A DNA stretch of 64,000 nt from Prevotellaceae bacterium. Lineage in GTDB: Bacteria > Bacteroidota > Bacteroidia > Bacteroidales > Bacteroidaceae. This document shows, piece by piece, positions 38,488 to 48,330 of this stretch (within the stretch, counting starts at the first letter, position 1; each line of letters opens with the position of its first letter). A model generated the notes under the pieces. That model worked only from the letters and a program-made list of their open reading frames with translations, had not been told where the DNA came from and searched no databases. The stretch covers positions 12,048-76,047 of the forward strand of contig JAJPYQ010000032.1 of NCBI GenBank assembly GCA_021204865.1, written 5' to 3'. Made by a program: the position numbers and the translations under genes.

Positions 38488-39249
38488 TTAGGGACGCTGC
38501 CTGCGCCTGAACTCAGCGCAGACTATCGCCGCGGCCATCGCCACATTGAGGCTTTCCACCGTAGGGGACTGGGCAGGGTAGGGCGGGATGACGAGCCGGC
38601 GGCTGACCAGGCGACTGAGGCCCGGGCGGATGCCCCTCCCCTCGTTGCCAAGGAGGATGACGCCCGTCCCGCCCAGCTCCGCGCTGTAGATGTCCTCGCC
38701 GCTGAGGAAGGTGCCGTAGATGTCTCCACCGAAGGCTCGCAACTGCGCCTCAAGGTCGATGTACTGGACGCGCACCCGTGCCAAAGCACCCATGGTGGCT
38801 TGAACGGCCTTGGGGCTGAACACGTCGGCGGTGTCCGTGGAGCAGAACACGCGCCTCAGCCCGAACCAGTCCGCCAGCCTGACGATGGTACCGAGGTTGC
38901 CGGGGTCTTGCACGCAGTCCAGCGCCAGCGTCAGCTCGTGGGTTGCCACGTCCTCGAGCCGCTCCTGCCACCGGGGGAGACTGAAGATGGCGATGACCTC
39001 CTGCGGGTGCTGCTGCAAGGAGGCACGGCGCAGCTCCTCAGGGCTTACTATGACGGGCGTGACCCCAGGGGGCAGCAGGGCGGCGTTGCGCTCAGCCCAC
39101 CCCTCGAGGCAGATGACACGGTGGAGGGTGAACGAGGGCATAAGCTCTCCCACGAGCTTGCCGCCCTCCGCGAGGAACAGCCCCTCCTTGAGGCGACACT
39201 TGCGCCCCTCGAGGCTCTTGATGGTACGCACAAGGCTCTTGCTGATCAT
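38488..39249 (-). CDS. TrmH/SpoU-family RNA 2'-O-methyltransferase (start likely MISKSLVRT)
   Basis: CVQDPGNLGTIVRLADWFG, ILLGNEGRGI, IPPYPAQSPTVESLNVAMAAAI. Confidence 0.92.
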   Translation of the reverse strand: MISKSLVRTIKSLEGRKCRLKEGLFLAEGGKLVGELMPSFTLHRVICLEGWAERNAALLPPGVTPVIVSPEELRRASLQQHPQEVIAIFSLPRWQERLEDVATHELTLALDCVQDPGNLGTIVRLADWFGLRRVFCSTDTADVFSPKAVQATMGALARVRVQYIDLEAQLRAFGGDIYGTFLSGEDIYSAELGGTGVILLGNEGRGIRPGLSRLVSRRLVIPPYPAQSPTVESLNVAMAAAIVCAEFRRRQRP

Positions 39250-39302
39250 CGCCTGCAAAGGTAGCGAATAAAGGCAAGCGGGTACACTAATCAGGCGAAA
39301 GC

Positions 39303-39334
39303 TTTGGACTAATGCCCCTTTCTCCTTACCTTTG
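39303..39334 (+). promoter_or_regulatory. Candidate serC promoter (TTTGG ... TACCTTTG)
   Basis: Matches Bacteroidota -33/-7 consensus with ~20 bp spacing. Confidence 0.6.
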
Positions 39335-39373
39335 CCACCGGAAACACCTAACACAATAAGCAACTACACACAA

Positions 39374-40444
39374 ATGATGAAGCACAATTTCAACGCAGGC
39401 CCCTCGAAGCTGCCCATCGACGTGATGAGGGCGGTGAGCGCGGCCTGTCTCGACTTCGAGAACAGTGGCCTCTCCCTGATGGAGATGAGCCACAGGGCGA
39501 AGAACTTCCAGCCAGTGGTCGACGAGGCGGTACAGCTCTTCCGTGAGCTGCTCAGCATACCAGAGGGGTACAGCGTGCTGTTCCTCGGCGGCGGGGCGAG
39601 CCTCGAGTTCTGCATGGTGCCCTATAACTTCCTCGAGCATAAGGCAGCCTACCTCAACACCGGCGTGTGGGCTAAGAAGGCGATGGCGGAGGCCAAGCTC
39701 TTCGGGGAGACGGTGGAGGTGGCAAGCAGCGCCGACACCACTTACAACTACATCCCGAAGGGCTACACCGTGCCCTCGGACGCGGACTACTTCCACGTGA
39801 CGACCAACAACACCATCTACGGCACGGAGCTGCACCGTGACCTCGACTCCCCCGTGCCTATGATAGCCGACATGAGCAGCGACATCTTCTCACGCCCCGT
39901 GGACGTTAGCAAGTACAACTGCATATACGGCGGGGCGCAGAAGAACCTCTCGATGGCAGGCGTGACCTTCGTCATCGTCAAGGACGACGCACTGGGCAAG
40001 GTGACAAGACCCATTCCCACGATGCTCGACTACCGCACGCACGTGAAAGGCGGCTCTATGTTCAACACGCCCCCGACGGTGCCCATCTACTGCGCCCTTC
40101 AGACGCTAAGGTGGATTAAGCGTGAGGGCGGCGTCGAGGAGATGCAGCGCAGGGCGGAGGCTAAGGCAGCCCTGCTGTACGGCGAGATAGAGCGCAACAA
40201 GCTGTTCCGCCCGACGGTCCTCAACCCCGACGACCGCTCCTATATGAACATCTGCTTCGTGATGAGCGAGGAGTACAAGGAATTGGAGGCAGGTTTCCTC
40301 AGCTTCGCCACAGAGCGAGGGATGGTGGGCGTGAAGGGTCACCGAAGCGTGGGAGGCTTCCGCGCCAGCTGCTACAACGCGGTAACCATCGACGACGTGA
40401 AGGCCCTTGTGGAGTGTATGCAGGAGTTCGAGAGGCAACATTAA
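39374..40444 (+). CDS. serC: Phosphoserine aminotransferase
   Basis: [29 protein letters not shown]. Confidence 0.96.
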   Translation: MMKHNFNAGPSKLPIDVMRAVSAACLDFENSGLSLMEMSHRAKNFQPVVDEAVQLFRELLSIPEGYSVLFLGGGASLEFCMVPYNFLEHKAAYLNTGVWAKKAMAEAKLFGETVEVASSADTTYNYIPKGYTVPSDADYFHVTTNNTIYGTELHRDLDSPVPMIADMSSDIFSRPVDVSKYNCIYGGAQKNLSMAGVTFVIVKDDALGKVTRPIPTMLDYRTHVKGGSMFNTPPTVPIYCALQTLRWIKREGGVEEMQRRAEAKAALLYGEIERNKLFRPTVLNPDDRSYMNICFVMSEEYKELEAGFLSFATERGMVGVKGHRSVGGFRASCYNAVTIDDVKALVECMQEFERQH

Positions 40445-40469
40445 GACTAACTAAAGGAGACAACGAGAC

Positions 40470-41393
40470 ATGACTAAGGTGCTTGTGGCGACAGAGAAGC
40501 CTTTCAGTAGGGTAGCTGTCGAAGGGATAAAGGAAGTGACCGACGCTGCCGGCTATGAGCTGGCTCTGCTGGAGAAGTACACGGACAAGGGGCAGCTGCT
40601 CCAGGCGGTGGCAGACGCTGACGCATTGATTGTGCGGTCGGACAAGGTGGACGCTGACGTACTGGCGGCTGCCAAGAAGCTTAAGATAGTAGTACGAGCC
40701 GGGGCAGGGTTCGACAACCTCGACCTTAAGGCTTGCACGGCGCACAACGTGGTGGCGATGAACACCCCTGGGCAGAACGCCAACAGCGTGGCTGAGCTTG
40801 TGTTCGGTCTGCTGGTCTTCTGCGTGCGCAACTTCTTCAACGGTAGCAGCGGCACGGAGCTTAAGGGCAAGAAGCTGGGCATCCTCGCCTTCGGCAACGT
40901 GGGCAGGAACGTGGCGCGCATTGCCAAGGGCTTCGGCATGGAGGTATGCGCCTTCGACGCTTACTGCCCCGCCAGCGTCATAGAGGAGGCCGGGGTGAAG
41001 GCAGTGCCTGACCAGGAGACTCTCTTCGACGAGTGTGACATCGTGAGCCTGCACATACCGGCGACACCCGAGACCCTCAAGAGCATCAACAAGGCTCTGG
41101 TGGGAAGGATGAGGAAAGGCGGCATCCTGGTGAACACCGCCCGCAAGGAGGTGGTCGACGAGGAGGGGCTGCTCAGCCTTATGCAGGAGCGCGCCGACCT
41201 CAGGTACCTTACAGACATCAAGCCCGACACTGACGCTGCTTTCTCGGAGAAGTGCGCAGGCCGCTACTTCGCCACGCCTAAGAAGATGGGGGCGCAGACA
41301 GCCGAGGCTAACGCCAACGCAGGGGTTGCCGCCGCAAAGCAGATAGTGGGCTTCCTTAAGGAAGGCATAACCAAGTATCAGCTTAACAAGTAG
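40470..41393 (+). CDS. serA: D-3-phosphoglycerate dehydrogenase (short, no ACT domain)
   Basis: VRAGAGFDNLDLKAC, LAFGNVGRNVARI, NTARKEVVDE. Confidence 0.92.
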   Translation: MTKVLVATEKPFSRVAVEGIKEVTDAAGYELALLEKYTDKGQLLQAVADADALIVRSDKVDADVLAAAKKLKIVVRAGAGFDNLDLKACTAHNVVAMNTPGQNANSVAELVFGLLVFCVRNFFNGSSGTELKGKKLGILAFGNVGRNVARIAKGFGMEVCAFDAYCPASVIEEAGVKAVPDQETLFDECDIVSLHIPATPETLKSINKALVGRMRKGGILVNTARKEVVDEEGLLSLMQERADLRYLTDIKPDTDAAFSEKCAGRYFATPKKMGAQTAEANANAGVAAAKQIVGFLKEGITKYQLNK

Positions 41394-42647
41394 ATGGCAA
41401 CGATAAGACCATTCCGTGGCTTGCGTCCGCCTAAAGACTTGGTGGAGCAGGTGGAGAGCCGCCCCTACGATGTGCTTTCCAGCGAGGAGGCAAGGCAGGA
41501 GGCTGGCGACAACGAGAAGTCTCTCTACCACATCATCAAGCCTGAGATAGACTTCCCCGTGGGCACAAGCGAGTACGACCCCCGTGTGTACGAGCAGGCT
41601 GCCCTGAACTTCCGCAAGTTCCAGCAGGAGGGCTGGCTGGTGCAGGACACTCAGGACATGTACTACATCTATGCCCAGACGATGCAGGGCAGAACGCAGT
41701 ACGGGCTTGTCGTGGCTGCTGCCGTCAGGGACTATATGACGGGCGTAATCAAGAAGCACGAGCTCACGCGCAGGGACAAGGAGGAGGACCGCATGAAGCA
41801 CGTGAGGGCTACGCAGGCCAACATGGAGCCTGTCTTCTTCGCCTACCCCGACAACGAGGTGATTGACCGCCTCGTCGCTTCGTACGTCAGGCAAGCCCCC
41901 GAATACGACTTCATCGCACCCGTCGACGGCTTCCGCCATCAGCTCTGGCTCATCAGCAGCGAGGACGACCAGAGGCTCATCACAGAGACCTTCGCCTCCA
42001 TACCTTTCTTGTATATAGCCGACGGGCATCACCGCAGTGCCGCCGCCGCACTCGTGGGGGCGGAGATGGCTAAGCGCAACCCCGACCAGACGGGCCAGGA
42101 GGAGTACAACTACTTCATGGCGGTCTGCTTCCCAGCGGGGCAGCTAACAATCCTCGACTACAACCGTGTGCTGAGAGACCTGAACGGAATGACGGGGCAG
42201 CAGTTCCTCGCCCGGCTTGCCGAGAGCTTCGACATTGAGATTGCCGAGGGCAGGCAGGAGGCTCGCCCACAGCGGAAGCACCAGTTCGCACTTTATCTCG
42301 AGGGGTCGTGGTACCGCCTCACGCTTCACGAGGGGAAGGTGGACGAGAGCGACACGATAGAGAGCCTCGACGTTAGCGTAAGCAGCAAGCTGATACTGGA
42401 TAACCTGCTCAATATCACCGATTTACGCAGCGACAAGCGAATAGACTTCGTGGGTGGTCTTCGTGGCTACGAGGAGCTGGAGAAGAGGGTGGACAGCGGG
42501 GAGATGAAGATGGCTCTCGCACTCTATCCCGTGTCGATGGCGGAGATCATGAGCATTGCGGACAGCGGCGCCATCATGCCCCCGAAAGCCACTTGGTTCG
42601 AGCCTAAGCTGCGCAGCGGGCTGGTGGTGCATAAGCTCAGCTCTTGA
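41394..42647 (+). CDS. DUF1015 domain-containing protein
   Basis: IRPFRGLRPPKDLVEQVESRPYDVLSSEEAR, ADGHHRSAAA. Confidence 0.93.
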   Translation: MATIRPFRGLRPPKDLVEQVESRPYDVLSSEEARQEAGDNEKSLYHIIKPEIDFPVGTSEYDPRVYEQAALNFRKFQQEGWLVQDTQDMYYIYAQTMQGRTQYGLVVAAAVRDYMTGVIKKHELTRRDKEEDRMKHVRATQANMEPVFFAYPDNEVIDRLVASYVRQAPEYDFIAPVDGFRHQLWLISSEDDQRLITETFASIPFLYIADGHHRSAAAALVGAEMAKRNPDQTGQEEYNYFMAVCFPAGQLTILDYNRVLRDLNGMTGQQFLARLAESFDIEIAEGRQEARPQRKHQFALYLEGSWYRLTLHEGKVDESDTIESLDVSVSSKLILDNLLNITDLRSDKRIDFVGGLRGYEELEKRVDSGEMKMALALYPVSMAEIMSIADSGAIMPPKATWFEPKLRSGLVVHKLSS

Positions 42648-42665
42648 GGCTGACGCACTGCCGCT

Positions 42666-43268
42666 ATGGACGACACGTATCTCACTCTGGCTGGTCCCTC
42701 TGAAGGCGAGTACTCCGAGAAGGGCAGCCGCTTCTTGGCGTTCGCGACGCACGTGTCGACCCTCGACGACTGCCGTGTTCTTGTCAATCAACACGGCAGA
42801 AGATTCCACGATGCACGGCACTTGTGCTACGCTTACATGCTAGGTCCCGAGCGTGCGACATACAGGGCTGTGGACGACGGCGAGCCGAGCGGAACAGCGG
42901 GACGGCCCATCCTGGGGCAGATAAACAGCCGAGGACTGACGGACGTGCTCGTGATCGTTGTGCGCTATTTCGGGGGGACTAAGCTGGGGACAAGCGGACT
43001 GATACGGGCTTACAAGACTGCCGCAGCGGCTGCTCTTAATGAAGCTAACATCGAGGAGCGAATGGTGTGCGACACCGTGACCGCGACTTTCGAGTATCCT
43101 TTACTCAGCCAAGTGATGCGGATAGTGAAAGACGAGGACTTGACCATCCTGAGGCAGGACTTCCAGCTCGAATGCGAGATGGTGCTGAAGGTGAGGAAGT
43201 CCGCCTCCAGCCACCTCGCTGAAAGGCTCCGTCAGGTGAGGGGCGTGGAAATACGAGTGAACGATTAA
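42666..43268 (+). CDS. YigZ/IMPACT family protein
   Basis: DDGEPSGTAGRPIL, VVRYFGGTKLGTSGL. Confidence 0.95.
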   Translation: MDDTYLTLAGPSEGEYSEKGSRFLAFATHVSTLDDCRVLVNQHGRRFHDARHLCYAYMLGPERATYRAVDDGEPSGTAGRPILGQINSRGLTDVLVIVVRYFGGTKLGTSGLIRAYKTAAAAALNEANIEERMVCDTVTATFEYPLLSQVMRIVKDEDLTILRQDFQLECEMVLKVRKSASSHLAERLRQVRGVEIRVND

Positions 43269-43292
43269 ACATAACGTCCATTATAAGTTGAA

Positions 43293-44219
43293 ATGAGCAG
43301 GCAACTAAGCGGTGCCGAGTACGCCGCCTCGAAATACAACGAATACCAGGTGCGCGAGGCTTCGACGCTCACAGAATTTCTAAGCAAGCAGATGTCAGGC
43401 ATCAGCCGCACCAGGCTGAAGAACATCCTGCAAGGTCGCGGCGTGCAGGTGGACAGATGTGTCGTCACACAGTTCGACTTTCCGCTGCGTCCCGGCATGC
43501 TGGTGCGCGTGAGCAAGCACCGCGGCAAGACCGACCTCCGTAGCCGCTGGATACAGCTAATATACGAGGACAAGGACATCGTCGTCGTTAACAAAGAGCC
43601 CGGAATACTGAGCATGGCAGCCACTCCAAGGCAGTTCTGCATAAAGAACATACTGGACGGATACTTTGACAAGCGCAACTTCAAGTGCCATGCACACGTC
43701 GTTCACCGCCTCGACAAGGAGACAAGCGGCCTGCTGGTCTACGCCAAGACAATCGAGGCCGCAAGAACGCTGCAAACTGACTGGAAGTCATACTGTTACG
43801 ACCGCCGATATCTCGCAGTGCTTGAAGGCAGGATGGAACGCGAGGGAGGCACCCTTCAGAGCTGGCTTAAGGACGACAAGAACTACTACACGCACAGTAG
43901 CCCCTTTGACAACGGAGGAAAACTTGCCATAACCCACTACCACACGCTGCAATGCTCGGACAATTTCTCACTCGTAGAGATGCGCCTCGAGACTGGCAGA
44001 AAGAACCAGATACGTGTGCAGATGGCAGACATCGGGCATCCCGTCGTCGGCGACATCAAGTACGGCAGCGGACCTGGCCCCTTGGACAGGCTTTGCCTCC
44101 ACGCCTTCCGCCTTTTCCTCACCCATCCCACGACGGGCGAACGCCTCCAGTTCGAGACACCCTACCCCGCCAGCTTCGTGAAGTTGACGAAAGCAAATGC
44201 TGTAATGCAAGACTTTTAG
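43293..44219 (+). CDS. RluA-family pseudouridine synthase
   Basis: S4-like N-terminus; VVHRLDKETSGLLVYAKT; GRKNQIRVQMADIGHPVVGD. Confidence 0.94.
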   Translation: MSRQLSGAEYAASKYNEYQVREASTLTEFLSKQMSGISRTRLKNILQGRGVQVDRCVVTQFDFPLRPGMLVRVSKHRGKTDLRSRWIQLIYEDKDIVVVNKEPGILSMAATPRQFCIKNILDGYFDKRNFKCHAHVVHRLDKETSGLLVYAKTIEAARTLQTDWKSYCYDRRYLAVLEGRMEREGGTLQSWLKDDKNYYTHSSPFDNGGKLAITHYHTLQCSDNFSLVEMRLETGRKNQIRVQMADIGHPVVGDIKYGSGPGPLDRLCLHAFRLFLTHPTTGERLQFETPYPASFVKLTKANAVMQDF

Positions 44220-44228
44220 GCTGATTTG

Positions 44229-44260
44229 TTTTGCGATACAAGATAAATCACTAACTTTGC
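44229..44260 (+). promoter_or_regulatory. Promoter of higBA (TTTTG ... TAACTTTG)
   Basis: Bacteroidota consensus boxes directly upstream of HigB start. Confidence 0.65.
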
Positions 44261-44276
44261 AGGTGAGAATGACAGC

Positions 44277-44576
44277 ATGAGGATTATATCACACAGAAGA
44301 CTGCGTGAATACTATGAGGCGGAAGGACACGAGGACGCACGTGTGGCTTTGGAGCGATGGTACGAGATAGCCGAGAATGCCGAATGGAAAAGCCTGTCGG
44401 ACATAAAAGTTGACTTCCGCTCCACGGATTATGCCGGTAACCAGCACTATGTTTTTAACATTAGAGGTAATCGCTATCGCCTGGTCGTAGTCATCAAGTT
44501 TGTTATGGGGAGTATATACGTGCGATGGGTCGGCACACATAAAGAATATGACAAGATAGATTGTTCAACGATATAA
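44277..44576 (+). CDS. higB: HigB-type toxin (RelE superfamily)
   Basis: NQHYVFNIRGNRYRLVVVIKF; followed by XRE antitoxin. Confidence 0.9.
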   Translation: MRIISHRRLREYYEAEGHEDARVALERWYEIAENAEWKSLSDIKVDFRSTDYAGNQHYVFNIRGNRYRLVVVIKFVMGSIYVRWVGTHKEYDKIDCSTI

Positions 44577-44588
44577 GAGCATGAAGTT

Positions 44589-44951
44589 ATGGAAGAGATC
44601 TCTAAAGAACAGTATGAGTATGCGGAGGCAAGGATTGAGGAGCTTCTGCCTCTGGTGGATGACAACACCCCGGCTGACGACAGGAATGCGGTTGAGCTGT
44701 CAATAGTCTCTGACATTGTGGTGGCGTACGAGAAGAAGCACTACCCCATCGCAAAGCCCACCGTTGCTGAACTGATAGAGCTTTCCCTTGAGGAAAAGGG
44801 AATGACACAAAGACAACTCGCCTCAGAGATTGGGGTAAGCCCTTCACGTGTGAACGACTATGTGGCTGGTCGCTCGGAGCCCACCCTGAAGATAGCAAGG
44901 CTACTGTGCCGGGTACTCGGCATCCAGCCGACATTGATGCTCGGAATGTGA
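44589..44951 (+). CDS. higA: HigA-type antitoxin, XRE HTH
   Basis: MTQRQLASEIGVSPSRVNDYVAGRSEPTL. Confidence 0.9.
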   Translation: MEEISKEQYEYAEARIEELLPLVDDNTPADDRNAVELSIVSDIVVAYEKKHYPIAKPTVAELIELSLEEKGMTQRQLASEIGVSPSRVNDYVAGRSEPTLKIARLLCRVLGIQPTLMLGM

Positions 44952-45005
44952 AGTGCTTGGTGTGACGCTTGAATTCACCAATTCCAAGTCTACCCAGTTG
45001 TTAAT

Positions 45006-45137
45006 AATCCGGGCAACGGTCACCACCCCCAAACACATACCTACCAACCCCTATATATAAGGGGTTGGTAGGTATATGTTTGAGGGGTGTATGTACCCGT
45101 ATTGCCAAGATTATTTGTATGACATTATATATAATGA
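45006..45137. repeat. ~130-bp direct repeat, copy 1
   Basis: Nearly identical to 56526-56657. Confidence 0.95.
45021..45090. repeat. Hairpin repeat H1 (~70-bp palindrome, TATATA loop)
   Basis: accccCAAACAcATACCTACCAACCCCTatatatAAGGGGTTGGTAGGTATatgTTTGaggggt. Confidence 0.95.
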
Positions 45138-45149
45138 GAGTAGCACCTG

Positions 45150-45202
45150 AAAGACCACCTACCTAACCGGAGCATATAGGGAATGGTTGGTAGGTAGTCT
45201 TA
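45150..45202. repeat. Hairpin repeat H2
   Basis: aagaccacctacctaaccggagcatatagggaatggttggtaggtagtctta. Confidence 0.85.
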
Positions 45203-45219
45203 GTTCCTATGGCTGCCAT

Positions 45220-45271
45220 CAAACACCACCCACCATACCTTAGTATATATAGGCAGGTTGGTGGGTGTTTC
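45220..45271. repeat. Hairpin repeat H3
   Basis: aaacaccacccaccataccttagtatatataggcaggttggtgggtgttt. Confidence 0.88.
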
Positions 45272-45326
45272 CATTTGCCCGTGCGATTTTCCCCGCCCAC
45301 ATGCGGTGCGAATGCGAAGAATTGCC

Positions 45327-45334
45327 TATCTTTG
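45327..45334 (+). promoter_or_regulatory. Candidate -7 box (TATCTTTG) of the structured RNA, copy 1
   Basis: Same position relative to the RNA as TACCTTCG at 59707-59714 (minus) and 63973-63980. Confidence 0.6.
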
Positions 45335-45336
45335 CG

Positions 45337-45577
45337 ACACAAACCGTAAACCAAACCGATATGTAAAGACCAAGAGTAGGACACTTAGATAAAGCGTTAG
45401 CTTACGTTCTTGTCTTCTGTAAATAGCCAGTTTACGAGGCAGTCAAGGGTTTAAGCCGATGCTCACGCGGAACGCGTGGGCTTTTACTCGTATATGACTG
45501 CAATGGTTTTGGCTATACCTCAGAAGACGTAGACGAAGAATCGGTCCACGTTTTTTTGTTGCCCAAGCTCCAGGCCA
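45337..45577 (+). ncRNA. Candidate ~210-240 nt structured RNA/leader, copy 1
   Basis: Near-identical inverted copy at 59465-59707; stems 45412-45419/45521-45528, 45423-45428/45511-45516, 45439-45445/45495-45501, 45461-45469/45473-45481; terminator hairpin plus T7 at 45527-45557. Confidence 0.65.
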
Positions 45578-45607
45578 TAGATAAACTGACCACTAAAAAC
45601 TACAGCT

Positions 45608-46099
45608 GTGACAAGGAAATCATTAGTATTAGCATTGATGGCAGCTATGCTTCTGCTCGCCACCCCCGCCTTCGCCCAGAAACCCATCCAGAAACCGCAG
45701 AAGCCACAGAAGACAACCACCACAACTGCCCCAAGCAGACCTGCCGCCCCAAAACCTCCGAAGGTAAATGCCCAGTCGTCCGACAGCCCCGTTTCCGAGC
45801 TGGACGAGCTGAGAAGGGCTGCCGAGCAAGGAGATGCCGATGCCCAAACCAACCTGGGTTTTCGCTATTACAACGGAGACGGCGTGACACAAAGCTACAC
45901 AGAGGCAGTCAAGTGGTGGAGGAAGGCTGCCGAGCAGGGTAACGCTGACGCTCAATACAATCTGGGATGTTGCTATGCCAATGGAGAAGGTGTTGCCCAA
46001 AGCGATGAGGAGGCATTAAAGTGGTTTCGCAAGGCTGCTATACAAGGGGACGCTGCCGCGATAAAAATTCTGGAGGAGTTGGGTGAAACAGCCAACTAA
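45608..46099 (+). CDS. Exported Sel1-repeat protein
   Basis: Signal peptide, K/P/T-rich linker, Sel1 repeats (GDADAQTNLGFRYYNGDGVTQSYTEAVKWWRKAAEQG). Confidence 0.92.
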   Translation: MTRKSLVLALMAAMLLLATPAFAQKPIQKPQKPQKTTTTTAPSRPAAPKPPKVNAQSSDSPVSELDELRRAAEQGDADAQTNLGFRYYNGDGVTQSYTEAVKWWRKAAEQGNADAQYNLGCCYANGEGVAQSDEEALKWFRKAAIQGDAAAIKILEELGETAN

Positions 46100-46179
46100 A
46101 CAGGCGGCAGGATAATAGCCATGAGCGAACACATAAGAACTGCGACACTATATTTTCTAACCATAAAAAGTAAGACACT

Positions 46180-48276
46180 ATGAAGAAGCTCTTTTTTACA
46201 CTGACTCTATTGACGCTCGTGTTGCCCATGGCCGCACAGATAAGTGTGTCTCCATCGGACGAGCAAAGCGGGAAACTACTTATGGAGGCTTTCCAGGCGG
46301 TAGAGGCGCAGGAATATGACACGGCTATTGAACTCGCTCTGGAGGGGCTTAAACACACGACAAACTCGCAACTAAGGTCGTATCTCTACAGTGAGCTCGC
46401 CTCCGCCTATCACGACTCAGGGGAGAAGACAAAAGCCGTGGAAGCAGCCTACAAGGGATTGGCTGAAGACTACACCAACTCCATACTGCAATACAATCTT
46501 GAGGTGTTTCTTTATGAGTTGGAACAGTATGACAACGCCGAGAGAGCCTTCTTGCAATTGCTGGAACTCAACAAAAGGACTCCCGTGGACAAACAGTGGC
46601 TTTGCGGAGCATACGCATATATGGGTCTTATACAGCAGAAGAGAGGGCAATACCTTCCGGCGGAAGACTCGTTCAAGAAAGCGATAGACTTAGCGCCGAA
46701 CAAATACTCTGTCCAGATGCAAGGTGCTTACAATGGTCTTGGCGATGCCTGCTTTGAGCAAAAGAAATACCAAGAGGCAATAGAGCCGTATGAAGTGGCC
46801 GCGTCCTTGCAAGTGGACAACCTGAACGGAAGGCACTACAAACTGGCTGTATGCTACTTTAACACAGGCAATACGGACAAGGCGATAGAGAACTTCAAGA
46901 AATACATCGAGATCTTCAACTCTAATTTGGAGACTTTATTGTTAGCCAGTGAAGACGAGGAAGAGAAGAAGATACTTGCCGAAATGGACATAGACGCAAC
47001 CGAGTTGGTGGCGATGTGTATCGACACGTACCGCTACTTGGGCATGATATACTACGGAAAAAGGGATTACGCCTCCGCCACCTCATACGCCAACACTTTT
47101 ATGCTCAATGGCAGCGACGACGGCGGTGTCAACAAAAAGTTATTAGGGTATTCCTCACTAACAGACTTCTTGTGGCTTATCGACTTGTACCTCAACAGAA
47201 ACAAAGACACTGAGACAGGGCAGGCACTGTTCGAGGTAGGTATGGAGAACTACCCTGACAACCCAGACATCTTGTTTATCAAGGCCATTTCGGATGGAGA
47301 TGGAGCTGCGGAGGAAGATGTGGAAATTTATAAGGAGATAATCAGGCAGGAACAAACATACTCGCCTATACAGTTCGACTATGCCACCGCCTATAACAAC
47401 CTGGCGTGGGCTTACTACAATCTGGGACAAGCGGAAGCGGGACTGCCCTATGCGGAGAAGTCTGTCAGGATGAACGCCAAGCACGATTATAGCTGGGACA
47501 CGCTTGGGAGAATATACTACGACTTGGGACGTTATGAGGACTGCATCACCGCTATGACCAAATGCGCGGCGATACCCAACTGCTCCACCCTGCAAATAGC
47601 CTACGAGTACATCGGCAACTCTTACAATAAGTTAGGTAACGAAGACGAGGGAAGTCAATGGCTCGAAAAGGCGAAAATGCCAGTAGCTTCTACTTCTGAA
47701 CAGACGAGCCAGCAATCGGATTCCCCTCTGGTTTCTGGGATGATAAACGGTTACGAGTATGTCGACCTTGGACTGAGCGTCAAGTGGGCGGTGTTCAACA
47801 TAGGGGCTAACGCCCCGTGGGAATACGGAGACTACTACGCCTGGGGCGAGACACAGACGAAGTCATCGTACACTGAGAGTAACAGCGTAACATACAAGAA
47901 GAAAATTAGCGACATAGCAGGCTGGGTGGACTACGATGCCGCCTGCGCCAACTGGGGAGGCTCGTGGCGTTTGCCCACAGCAGACGAGATAGACGAGCTG
48001 GTGAAGAAATGCAAATGGGAAGGAGGCGTGTGGCACGACCATAGCGGCTATATGGTGACAGGTCCTAACGGTAACTGCTTATTCCTTCCTACGGCTGGCT
48101 ACCGCAGCGGCACGGAGCTTAACAAGGTCGGAGAGTTCGGAGATTACTGGACTTCCACACCTTATGAGGGCGACTCTCAGAATGCATACTATCTCTACTT
48201 CAACATAGAAAGCTATTGCAAGGACTGGCACGACCCTCGCATCACAGGGCAGACCATACGCCCAGTCTCTGACTGA
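46180..48276 (+). CDS. Exported TPR protein with C-terminal FISUMP (Fibrobacter succinogenes major paralogous) domain
   Basis: TPR array; NGYEYVDLGLSVKWAVFNIGANAPWEYGDYYAWGETQTKSSYT ... TIRPVSD. Confidence 0.9.
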   Translation: MKKLFFTLTLLTLVLPMAAQISVSPSDEQSGKLLMEAFQAVEAQEYDTAIELALEGLKHTTNSQLRSYLYSELASAYHDSGEKTKAVEAAYKGLAEDYTNSILQYNLEVFLYELEQYDNAERAFLQLLELNKRTPVDKQWLCGAYAYMGLIQQKRGQYLPAEDSFKKAIDLAPNKYSVQMQGAYNGLGDACFEQKKYQEAIEPYEVAASLQVDNLNGRHYKLAVCYFNTGNTDKAIENFKKYIEIFNSNLETLLLASEDEEEKKILAEMDIDATELVAMCIDTYRYLGMIYYGKRDYASATSYANTFMLNGSDDGGVNKKLLGYSSLTDFLWLIDLYLNRNKDTETGQALFEVGMENYPDNPDILFIKAISDGDGAAEEDVEIYKEIIRQEQTYSPIQFDYATAYNNLAWAYYNLGQAEAGLPYAEKSVRMNAKHDYSWDTLGRIYYDLGRYEDCITAMTKCAAIPNCSTLQIAYEYIGNSYNKLGNEDEGSQWLEKAKMPVASTSEQTSQQSDSPLVSGMINGYEYVDLGLSVKWAVFNIGANAPWEYGDYYAWGETQTKSSYTESNSVTYKKKISDIAGWVDYDAACANWGGSWRLPTADEIDELVKKCKWEGGVWHDHSGYMVTGPNGNCLFLPTAGYRSGTELNKVGEFGDYWTSTPYEGDSQNAYYLYFNIESYCKDWHDPRITGQTIRPVSD

Positions 48277-48330
48277 AAGGAGAAGCATATCCCATAGACA
48301 GCATCGATGACAGGCATCAACATACAGACG

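Noticed and set aside
40299-42032. 577-aa minus-strand ORF spanning serC/serA/DUF1015
   Set aside because: Crosses several confident plus-strand genes; antisense artefact.
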